Shown piece after piece: positions 1-5,386 of a stretch of 6,079 nt of DNA (positions are counted from its first letter, which is position 1; the number at the start of each line of letters is the position of its first letter). The notes under the pieces are model-generated. The model saw only the letters and a program-made list of their open reading frames with translations. It was not told where the DNA came from and searched no databases. The DNA lies in NCBI GenBank assembly GCA_003486225.1, contig DNGN01000317.1:5269-11347 (forward strand), written 5' to 3'. This DNA comes from Chloroflexota bacterium. Lineage in GTDB: Bacteria > Chloroflexota > Anaerolineae > Anaerolineales > UBA11579. Both the position numbers and the translations under genes were made by a program.

Positions 1-72
1 TATGAGATCAACCCCGAATACCTCACTCTGGCGGAGCAACGAATCGCCCAGGTGGGGGTTGAAAATAGTTGA
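1..72 (+). CDS. C-terminal end of a gene, probably a DNA N4/N6-methyltransferase (partial)
   Basis: An open frame enters from the left edge and stops at TGA 70-72, leaving 23 residues beginning YEINPEYLTLAEQRIA. The pattern 'G/Y-x-E/D-I-N-P-E-Y-x-x-x-A-x-x-R-I' is typical of the extreme C-terminus of N6/N4 DNA methylases, where the strand carrying the acidic residue contacts S-adenosylmethionine, and it usually lies within about 20 residues of the end, as it does here. The family call is inference from a short tail, and other proteins with a helical C-terminus remain possible. The frame ends 73 bases before the transporter start. The first promoter candidate for the transporter overlaps the last codons. 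Confidence 0.45.
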   Translation, partial: YEINPEYLTLAEQRIAQVGVENS

Positions 73-86
73 AAGTTTCTTAAAAT
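59..86 (+). promoter_or_regulatory. Candidate sigma-70 promoter for the MFS gene (distal)
   Basis: TTGAAA at 59-64 (5 of 6 to TTGACA) is followed after 16 bases by TAAAAT at 81-86 (5 of 6 to TATAAT). It would start a transcript near 93, giving a leader of about 50 bases before the transporter ATG. The region is AT-rich compared with the flanking genes. Prediction by eye only. Confidence 0.35.
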
Positions 87-91
87 CCTAA

Positions 92-120
92 TTCAGATGT
101 GATAAACTGGTTTCTATTAT
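92..120 (+). promoter_or_regulatory. Candidate sigma-70 promoter for the MFS gene (proximal)
   Basis: TTCAGA at 92-97 (4 of 6 to TTGACA) is followed after 17 bases by TATTAT at 115-120 (5 of 6 to TATAAT). It would start transcription near 127, leaving just enough leader for the ribosome-binding site GAGGAG at 135-140. It is an alternative or an addition to the distal candidate. Confidence 0.3.
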
Positions 121-145
121 TTTAATTTCCCATTGAGGAGGCTGA

Positions 146-1477
146 ATGGCAACGGACACTGTTGTTGAAGGAGTCAATGCAGAGACCAAATCCGGCAGAG
201 CCAAGACTCTATTCGCATTATCGTTTGGGTATTTTATCGACCGGGGGGAGGAACAGGCGATATCAGTTTTGTTCCCCACTTTACAGCAACTCTGGGGGCT
301 GAGCTACACCAACCTGGGCACCATCGGCACCATCCGCACCCTGCTGCAGGCCATCTTTACCCCCTTCTGGGGTTTCATTGCCGACCGCTACTCCCGTAAA
401 AAAGTCATCATGTTCGGTACTGGCCTGTGGGGCTTGTGGACCCTGGCGTGCGGCCTGACCAATGATTTTGGCCAGCTGCTGGTCATCCGGGCCATCTCCG
501 GGATTGGTTTGGGGTGCCTGATGCCAGCCACCTTCTCCCTGATCTCGGATGCCTTTCCGCCGGAACGCCGCGGCCGGGCATTGGGCCTGCTGGAGGGCAT
601 GGGCATCTTTGGTATCGTTGTGGGTACCTTGGGCCTGGGCATGCTGGCGACCCCGGACCTGTGGCGCTGGGGGTTCATCTCCCTGGGCTTGTTCAGCGCA
701 CTTTCCGGTCTGGTGGTCTGGTTCCTGGTCGATGAGCCGGTGCGCGGGGCATCTGAACCTGAACTCCAGGGCAAGATCACCGCAGAAGCTGCCGCCGACT
801 ACCGCATCCAGGTCTCGGATGTGCCCAAAGTGCTGCGCATACCGACCATCTGGGTCGCCATTGGCCAGGGGATGGCCGGCACCATGCCGTGGGTGATCCT
901 GGGCTTGTATTTTATAACCTGGCTGGTCAATGACCGCGGCCTGGACGAAGCCGGAGCCACTGTGGCCTTTGCCGGGATTGTGATTGGTACAGTTGTATCC
1001 AATATCCTGGGCGGCATTCTGGGGGATTATGCGGATAAAGTCAACCCCAGGTACGGGCGGATTGTGATTGGTCAGATTTCTATCATCAGCGGCATCCCGC
1101 TGAGCTACTGGCTGCTGACCGGCACTGAAAATTGGTCTCTGGGTGCCTTGCTGGCTTTGTCCCTGGTGACAGCCTTGATGATCAGCTGGCCGGGAAAAGG
1201 CGCGAAAGAGCCCATGATGCAGGCCGTCACCCCGCCGGAACTGCGCAGCGTGGCTTACTCGGTGGTGGCCATCATCGAGAATGGTTTTTCAGCCCTGGTT
1301 GCGGTATATGCTGGTTGGCTGGCAGACCGGATCGGATTGACCGAAGCGATGGTCTGGACGATCCCGGTGCCCTGGATCGTGTGTGGGGCGATTTTCACCT
1401 TGTTTTACTTTACCTATCCGCGTGATTCGGAAAAGCTGCGCCGAGAAATGTCCGAACGTGCGAGCAAGATCGGTTAG
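146..1477 (+). CDS. Major facilitator superfamily (MFS) transporter
   Basis: A 443-residue polytopic inner-membrane protein, the usual length for a 12-helix MFS carrier, which moves small solutes or drugs, normally by coupling to an ion gradient. The start at 146 is supported by GAGGAG at 135-140, five bases upstream. Helix 1 carries the Asp32-Arg33 pair seen in many Spinster/ACS-like MFS proteins. The loop between helices 2 and 3 holds motif A (G76-x3-D80-R81-x2-R84-K85-K86). Helix 4 and its following loop give R115-x-x-x-G-x-G and P138-x-E-R-R-G-R-A. A hydrophilic central loop lies at about 197-235. The second half has a motif-A-like G290-x2-G-D294 with K298, then P363-x-E-L-R-S. Unusually, GEE follows the DR pair in helix 1. 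The substrate cannot be told from sequence, and no catabolic gene lies on the same strand to suggest one. It looks monocistronic or joined to the small downstream gene. Confidence 0.93.
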   Translation: MATDTVVEGVNAETKSGRAKTLFALSFGYFIDRGEEQAISVLFPTLQQLWGLSYTNLGTIGTIRTLLQAIFTPFWGFIADRYSRKKVIMFGTGLWGLWTLACGLTNDFGQLLVIRAISGIGLGCLMPATFSLISDAFPPERRGRALGLLEGMGIFGIVVGTLGLGMLATPDLWRWGFISLGLFSALSGLVVWFLVDEPVRGASEPELQGKITAEAAADYRIQVSDVPKVLRIPTIWVAIGQGMAGTMPWVILGLYFITWLVNDRGLDEAGATVAFAGIVIGTVVSNILGGILGDYADKVNPRYGRIVIGQISIISGIPLSYWLLTGTENWSLGALLALSLVTALMISWPGKGAKEPMMQAVTPPELRSVAYSVVAIIENGFSALVAVYAGWLADRIGLTEAMVWTIPVPWIVCGAIFTLFYFTYPRDSEKLRREMSERASKIG

Positions 1478-1625
1478 TTTGAACTTTGTGATATTGCAAA
1501 GAATTTCGCGCAGGTTTGTGACAGCCTTTATACACAGTTTTGACCCGTGGATTCTACAATAAATCAAATTTCAGAGAACATTTGGCCGCTTGGTTAAATT
1601 TCTCGCTACCAGTAAAGGAGAAAAA
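1478..1625 (+). other. Intergenic leader between the MFS gene and the lysine-rich small ORF
   Basis: These 148 AT-rich bases show no convincing gene. A TACAAT box at 1555-1560 could be a -10 element, but I see no matching -35 at 16-18 bases. A TTGACC at 1540-1545 lies only 9 bases upstream of it, so it cannot pair with it. A weak 5-bp hairpin (1484-1488 with 1497-1501) follows the transporter stop and has no T-run, so it is not a clear terminator. The downstream small gene may be expressed by read-through or from a weak promoter here. The segment ends in the ribosome-binding site AAAGGAG at 1614-1620. Confidence 0.4.
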
Positions 1626-1715
1626 ATGCCTGGAAAAACTAGCCCCAAAGACGGTAAGAAAAAGAAAGCGCCAAAGAACGATTCAAAGAAAACGGACAAG
1701 AAAAAGAAGAAATAA
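1626..1715 (+). CDS. Lysine-rich 29-residue microprotein
   Basis: ATG at 1626 lies five bases after AAAGGAG (1614-1620), a near-perfect Shine-Dalgarno at correct spacing, and the frame ends with TAA 1713-1715. The product begins MPGKTSPKDGKKKK and ends with five lysines. By my count 14 of 29 residues are lysine, the rest mostly Pro, Asp, Ser, Thr and Gly, with no hydrophobic core, so it should be disordered and strongly basic. It has no recognisable family. Such a tail would bind nucleic acid (DNA or RNA) or acidic surfaces, a role inferred only from charge. A strong terminator begins 26 bases after the stop, which supports a real short transcript. The A-rich DNA could produce lysine codons by chance, so the gene call rests on the ribosome-binding site, the stop and the terminator. 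A longer frame at 1540-1734 on the same strand is a different, poorly supported reading. Confidence 0.6.
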   Translation: MPGKTSPKDGKKKKAPKNDSKKTDKKKKK

Positions 1716-1741
1716 CAGCACGTCAGTCACTTAAACAGGAT

Positions 1742-1778
1742 AGCGAGAAGCTCAAGGTATGCGCTTCTCGCTTTTTTT
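1742..1778 (+). terminator. Rho-independent terminator
   Basis: A perfect 10-bp inverted repeat, AGCGAGAAGC at 1742-1751 pairing with GCTTCTCGCT at 1763-1772, encloses an 11-base loop and runs directly into seven T residues (1772-1778). It ends the plus-strand transcript carrying the small ORF, and perhaps the MFS gene. On the minus strand the stem is not followed by a T-run, so it should not serve the convergent activase-like gene. Confidence 0.93.
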
Positions 1779-1818
1779 ATTCAAATGAGGGATTTGCCTG
1801 AACTGGTTCTGCCCTGGC

Positions 1819-2766
1819 TTAGGTTATTGGCTGGCCGGCCCGGTCGCACATGCTGATGTTGTGGGCAGAAAATCCAGAGCTTATTGCCCACCGTTCAAAC
1901 TGCTGCCATTCCTCGTTCTGGAAGGCATCCGTCTGGCTGTCAAAAGCCTGCGATTCAAACAGCTGCCAATGCAGGCAGTGGGGCAGCAGGTGTTCGGCCA
2001 GCCAATTCCCGGTTTGCGTGATCTCTGCTTCGGTGGCTGTTTGGCTGCGGATCAGAGGCGTGCGTACCTGCAGGCGGGTGGGGGGTGTAATCTCATGGCA
2101 CACTTTCTTTAAATTTTCCAGGATCAGTTGGTTGTCCTGGCCGGTTATCTGCAGGTGCGTGTCGTGGTTGGGGGAGACCAGGTCGAAGTTGATCTGTTCC
2201 GGGATTGCCAGCAGGGGCAGCAGACTTTCAAATGCGGCCTGGCCGCTGGTATCCAGCCTGCTGGGGATGCCTGCCGCTGCGATCTGGAAAAGCAGATCAG
2301 CGCAGAAAGCGCTTTGCCAGCCTGGTTCACCCCCGCAGATGGTCATCCGGCAGATCTTGCGGGCGGTGGAGTAATTCTGCTTCAGGGTTTTATGCAGCAG
2401 GTCACCAGCCGTGGTCCTGCGCCCGATCATCTCCAGGGCCTTGGAAGGGCAATCTTTGACACAATCACCGCACGCATCACAATGGATGTAGTCGATTTCC
2501 AGGCCTGCATCGCCCTGGTGCAGGCAGCCTTTCGGGCAGACCTGGTCGCATTGCTGGCAGTAGAGACACTTGTCTGCATCCCAATGCAATTCCGGCGCAC
2601 AGGTCAGGCGAATGTCTGCACCCCGCCACAGGATGGGAAGTGGATGGCCTTTAAGTAGAATGCGGGTATGGATTTTTTCTCCACGCGTGGTGGGGATGTG
2701 CTCTACCCCAAGGATCGTGCCCTGTGGAGCTGGCTGCAGATGTGATGAGGAGGGCATGGCGCTCAT
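1819..2766 (-). CDS. Glycyl-radical-enzyme activase homologue lacking the radical-SAM cysteines
   Basis: A 315-residue protein with the layout of glycyl-radical-enzyme activating enzymes of the pyruvate formate-lyase activase family with a ferredoxin insert. What is seen: LLKGHPLPILWRG at about 37-49 aligns with the family's FLKGCPLxCxWC segment, but Cys is replaced by His41, Ile45 and Arg48. Two complete ferredoxin clusters follow, C67-x2-C70-x2-C73-x3-C77 and C96-x2-C99-x2-C102-x3-C106. GGEP lies at 145-148, DTSG at 172-175, and a LQITGQDNQLILENLKK segment at 205-221 matches the family's 'TG.....ILENL' stretch. Family knowledge: the lost cysteines bind the [4Fe-4S] cluster that cleaves S-adenosylmethionine, so glycyl-radical formation is not expected. 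The frame is otherwise intact, so this may be a pseudoenzyme keeping an electron-transfer or scaffold role, or an early pseudogene. No glycyl radical enzyme is present here. ATG 2766 lies one base after the kinase stop without a strong ribosome-binding site, suggesting translational coupling. A second ATG at codon 4 is an alternative start. Confidence 0.8.
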   Translation of the reverse strand: MSAMPSSSHLQPAPQGTILGVEHIPTTRGEKIHTRILLKGHPLPILWRGADIRLTCAPELHWDADKCLYCQQCDQVCPKGCLHQGDAGLEIDYIHCDACGDCVKDCPSKALEMIGRRTTAGDLLHKTLKQNYSTARKICRMTICGGEPGWQSAFCADLLFQIAAAGIPSRLDTSGQAAFESLLPLLAIPEQINFDLVSPNHDTHLQITGQDNQLILENLKKVCHEITPPTRLQVRTPLIRSQTATEAEITQTGNWLAEHLLPHCLHWQLFESQAFDSQTDAFQNEEWQQFERWAISSGFSAHNISMCDRAGQPIT

Positions 2767-2767
2767 T

Positions 2768-3712
2768 TTATGCTGTCAATCCCGTTCTGGAAAGGTCTTC
2801 CTTCTGGTCCAGGGCATGCTGAGCCAACCCGATAGCTCCCAAGACGCCTGCCCGGCTGCCAAGGGCAGGCGGGACAACATAATCCATGATCTTTTCCTGC
2901 AGGTTGGGATGCCTGAGATAACCGCCCATGCGGCTCTGGAGGTGTTGGCGGATCAGCGGGAATAGCCAACTGGCATTCATCACACCGCCACCCAGGATGA
3001 CCTTCTGCGGTGAGATCGTTTGGATAAAATTCATGACAGCCTCGGCGATATATTGGGCTTCCAGGGCCCAGGCTGGATGATCTTCTGGCAAGGTTTCGGC
3101 TGGTTGTCCCCAGCGGCTTTGCATTGCAGGTCCGGAAGCCAGGCCTTCGAAACAATCCTGGTGAAATTGGCACCCCCCAGGGAAGGGGTCTTTGCGGCGA
3201 TCATGCGGAATGAGGATATGCCCGGCTTCGGGGTGGCTCTGACCGTGCAGCAGAGCGCCATTGGCCATCACCCCTCCACCGATCCCGGTGCCGATGGTCA
3301 GGTAGAGGAATGTATCCAGGCCCTGCGCGGCTCCCCAAAGATATTCGCCGTAAGCAGCCCCATTGACATCTGTATCCAGCCCAATCGGGACTCCAAAAGC
3401 CTGTTTTAAAGGGGTGAGCAAATCGGTGTTCCCCCAACCCTTTTTTGGCGTTGCTTTTAAATATCCGTAGGTTGGGGAGTGTCGATCGAGGTCCAGCGGG
3501 CCGAACATCGCCAGGCCGATGGCGGAGATTTCTGCCGTGCTCTGCTCGTTAAGGAAGGCAATGACCTTCGCCAGCGTTTCTTGTGGGCTTGTGGTGGGGA
3601 TGCGGGTTTCCGCTACAATCTGGTTCGGGGAATACGCCAAAATGCAGTTGAATTTTGTCCCACCGCCTTCAATACCCGCCAGCAAGCGCGTTTGGGAGGT
3701 TTTGGTGTGCAT
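2768..3712 (-). CDS. ROK-family sugar kinase, fructokinase-like
   Basis: A 314-residue cytoplasmic kinase, typical for ROK proteins, which phosphorylate sugars with ATP at C6. The N-terminal phosphate-binding motif reads GIEGGGTKF (13-21). TDVNGAAYGE at 114-123 contains the likely catalytic base Asp115. TIGTGIGGG (139-147) is the second nucleotide-binding loop. HPEAGH at 160-165, followed by C181-x2-H184-x2-C187 and EGLASGPA (189-196), forms the zinc-binding signature of ScrK/GmuE-type fructokinases, so fructose is the best guess for substrate; mannose or another hexose is possible. VILGGGVM at 238-245 belongs to the C-terminal half. The start at 3712 has AGGG four bases upstream with AAGGA further up. 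It sits 26 bases after the receiver gene and one base before the activase-like gene, so the three are probably co-transcribed. Confidence 0.9.
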   Translation of the reverse strand: MHTKTSQTRLLAGIEGGGTKFNCILAYSPNQIVAETRIPTTSPQETLAKVIAFLNEQSTAEISAIGLAMFGPLDLDRHSPTYGYLKATPKKGWGNTDLLTPLKQAFGVPIGLDTDVNGAAYGEYLWGAAQGLDTFLYLTIGTGIGGGVMANGALLHGQSHPEAGHILIPHDRRKDPFPGGCQFHQDCFEGLASGPAMQSRWGQPAETLPEDHPAWALEAQYIAEAVMNFIQTISPQKVILGGGVMNASWLFPLIRQHLQSRMGGYLRHPNLQEKIMDYVVPPALGSRAGVLGAIGLAQHALDQKEDLSRTGLTA

Positions 3713-3738
3713 CTATCCCTGTTCCTTGTTTTTTTAAC

Positions 3739-4119
3739 TTATCCGGTGGTGGGACTTTTTTCCAGCCACTCCCGGATTTTTTGTTTCAAGTCGTTGGGAT
3801 GGATGGGCTTTGAGATGTATTCATTTACCCCGGCATCCCTGGCCTTGTCCCGGATTTCTTCTTTGTCGGCTGAGGTGAACATAATCACAGGAATCTGGCC
3901 GAGGTCGGGATCTTTCTTCATGTCTCTGCAAACATCCAGCCCATCGGCACCGGGCATCATCAGGTCGAGGATCACCAGGTTGGGGAGGAAGAGTTTTGTG
4001 GCTTGTAAAGCGTTGTCGCTCAGGTTTTCCGTCTGGATGTTATAGCCTTCCCGAGTGAGCAATACTTCCAGCAGCCTGGTGGTGGCGGGGTCGTCATCAA
4101 TGATTAAGATGTTGTACAT
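3739..4119 (-). CDS. Single-domain response regulator (receiver domain only)
   Basis: A 126-residue CheY-like receiver with no output domain. The acidic pocket is D8-D10 (MYNILIIDDDP), the phosphoacceptor is D52 in VILDLMMPGADG, the switch Thr is T82 (IMFTSADK), and the conserved Lys is K104 (YISKPIHP). The spacings D52-T82 and D52-K104 equal those of CheY (57, 87, 109). It should receive phosphate from a histidine kinase encoded elsewhere and act by protein contacts. I chose the ATG at 4119 because AAGGGA lies just upstream at good spacing. The in-frame ATG at 4137 has no ribosome-binding site and would add six residues not typical of the fold. It is the first gene of the probable receiver-kinase-activase operon. 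No DNA-binding or enzymatic output is visible. Confidence 0.93.
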   Translation of the reverse strand: MYNILIIDDDPATTRLLEVLLTREGYNIQTENLSDNALQATKLFLPNLVILDLMMPGADGLDVCRDMKKDPDLGQIPVIMFTSADKEEIRDKARDAGVNEYISKPIHPNDLKQKIREWLEKSPTTG

Positions 4120-4137
4120 GGTTGTCCCTTGATCCAT

Positions 4138-4254
4138 CTATTAGTCACTAAATCCTCGGATGAACTGGTCGAGGTCAGCCTGCGGATTGATGAAAACAGC
4201 TACCCTTTTTCTGATTATACCTGAGGAAAGTCTGGTTTGCTTGGAGGGGACGCA
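4138..4254 (-). other. Spacer between prfB and the receiver gene
   Basis: On the minus strand this spacer holds a TATAAT box but no clear terminator for prfB. In the prfB frame, after the stop codon, the sequence stays open to a TAA just before the receiver gene and would encode a tail containing INPQADLDQFIRGFSD. No start codon lies in that frame, so it is not annotated as a gene. Confidence 0.5.
4214..4219 (-). promoter_or_regulatory. Candidate -10 box upstream of the receiver-kinase-activase operon
   Basis: On the minus strand the sequence reads exactly TATAAT, about 95 bases before the receiver ATG. No good -35 hexamer lies 16-18 bases upstream, so it would be an incomplete sigma-70 promoter or one helped by an activator. 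Its position in the longest gap of the minus-strand block supports a separate transcript for the three downstream genes. Confidence 0.4.
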
Positions 4255-5344
4255 TTATTCCGCTTTGATCTGACTCTGTAGATAGGCTTCAATGAACCCA
4301 TCCAGATCGCCATCCAAAACTGCCTGGGCATTGCCCATTTCAAAATTGGTGCGGTGATCTTTGACCATTTGATAGGGGTGCAGGACATAAGAACGGATCT
4401 GGCTGCCCCATTCGGTTTTCTGGTACTCGCCGCGCAGTTTGGATAATTCTGCTTCCTCTTCCTGCTGCCTGATTTCCAGGATGCGGCCGCGCAGCACCCG
4501 CAAGGCATTTTCTTTATTCTGCGTCTGCGACTTCTCGTCCTGGCACGACACGACCGTGCCGCTGGGGATGTGCGTGATGCGCACTGCGGTATCATTTTTC
4601 TGCACATTTTGGCCGCCAGCCCCACCAGCGCGGAAGGTTTCAATGCGCAGATCCGCCGGGTCGAGCTCTATCTCGGCGTCGCCTTCCACCTGAGGCAGCA
4701 CCTCAACCTGGGTGAACGAGGTGTGGCGGCGGTTGTTGGAGTCGAATGGAGACAGCCGTACCAGGCGGTGCACACCTTTTTCTGGCCGCAGGTAGCCGTA
4801 GGCATAGCGGCCGTTTACCGCAATGGTAACGGATTTAATCCCGGCTTCTTCCCCCATGGTCATATCCAGGACCTCAGTTTCATAGCCGTGCTGCTCCGCC
4901 CAGCGCAGGTACATCCGCTGCAGCATTTCCGACCAGTCCTGCGAATCGGTCCCACCGGCTCCCGCGTTGATCGTCAGTAAGGCATCGCCCTGGTCGTATT
5001 TTCCCGAGAGCATGGTGTTGAGCTCTTTTTGATGGACGAGTTTTTCCAGCAGCGCTGCCTCGGCTTCCAGTTCTGGGCGCAGACTCTCATCATACATCTC
5101 GGCCAGCTCGCGGGCATCGGACAGGCGCTGCACCAAACTCTTCCAATCGCTAATCCGCTGGCGGGTCTGCGCAATGCGTTTCATCAATTTTTGTGCTTCA
5201 GCCGGGGAATCCCAAATCGCCGGATCTTCAGACAGCTTTTCCAGATCGGCTAGTTCTTGCTCCTTGGCGGGCAGGTCAAAGGCGCACCAGGAGGGCTTGG
5301 ATTTTCTCTTCGTATTCAGAGAGAAGTGCCACTAAATCTTGCAT
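4255..5344 (-). CDS. prfB: Peptide chain release factor 2 (RF2), with programmed +1 frameshift
   Basis: RF2 recognises UAA and UGA stop codons in the ribosomal A site and triggers hydrolysis of peptidyl-tRNA. The gene is in two frames. The first runs from ATG 5344 for 22 codons (MQDLVALLSEYEEKIQALLV, then Arg-Leu) to an in-frame TGA at 5278-5276. After a +1 shift the second frame starts at GAC 5277 (DLPAKEQELADLEKL) and runs to TAA 4257-4255. The joined product is 362 residues, close to the 365 of E. coli RF2. The stop-recognition tripeptide SPF falls at about 198-200 and the catalytic GGQ at about 243-245 (RAGGAGGQNVQKNDTAVRI), and a C-terminal DGDLDGFIEAYL completes the family. GAGG upstream of ATG 5344 (after the ftsY stop) is the ribosome-binding site. 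A start at TTG 5187 gives a 310-residue form that lacks part of domain 1 and is not the real start. It follows ftsY by 42 bases, so the two are probably co-transcribed. Confidence 0.97.
5275..5290 (-). promoter_or_regulatory. RF2 autoregulatory +1 frameshift site
   Basis: On the minus strand the message reads CUU UGA C at 5281-5275, the classic RF2 shift site. When RF2 is scarce the UGA is read slowly, the tRNA on CUU slips onto UUU, and translation continues in +1 at GAC. A GGTG at 5288-5285, in the same place as the E. coli internal Shine-Dalgarno-like AGGGGG, could pair with the 16S 3' end but is weaker. The site explains the otherwise premature stop at codon 23 and gives feedback control of RF2 level. 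Confidence 0.95.
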
Positions 5345-5386
5345 TTCTACAACCTCATCATGTTATTCGGCATCCGGCAGTGGAGA

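Noticed and set aside
1540..1560. TTGACC and TACAAT as a promoter for the small ORF
   Set aside because: The two hexamers are only 9 bases apart, too close for a sigma-70 promoter.
1540..1734. 64-residue basic frame overlapping the lysine-rich small ORF
   Set aside because: Its start has no ribosome-binding site, and the Arg/Lys-rich part is the A-rich DNA of the small ORF read in another frame. The frame at 1626 has the Shine-Dalgarno.
1785..1799. Short palindrome CAAAT/ATTTG downstream of the activase-like gene
   Set aside because: A 5-bp AT-rich stem without a suitable T-run on the minus strand is too weak to call a terminator.
1850..2658. Long plus-strand open frames (1850-2374 and 2128-2658) opposite the activase-like gene
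   Set aside because: They are antisense shadows of a gene with clear family motifs. Their translations show no recognisable domain, and no ribosome-binding site or promoter supports them.
4120..4137. Upstream ATG (4137) for the response regulator
   Set aside because: No ribosome-binding site precedes it, while the ATG at 4119 has AAGGGA at good spacing and gives the normal receiver N-terminus.
4215..4643. Minus-strand frame overlapping the end of prfB
   Set aside because: It is an arginine-rich out-of-frame reading of prfB with low-complexity composition. The prfB frame carries the GGQ and C-terminal motifs.
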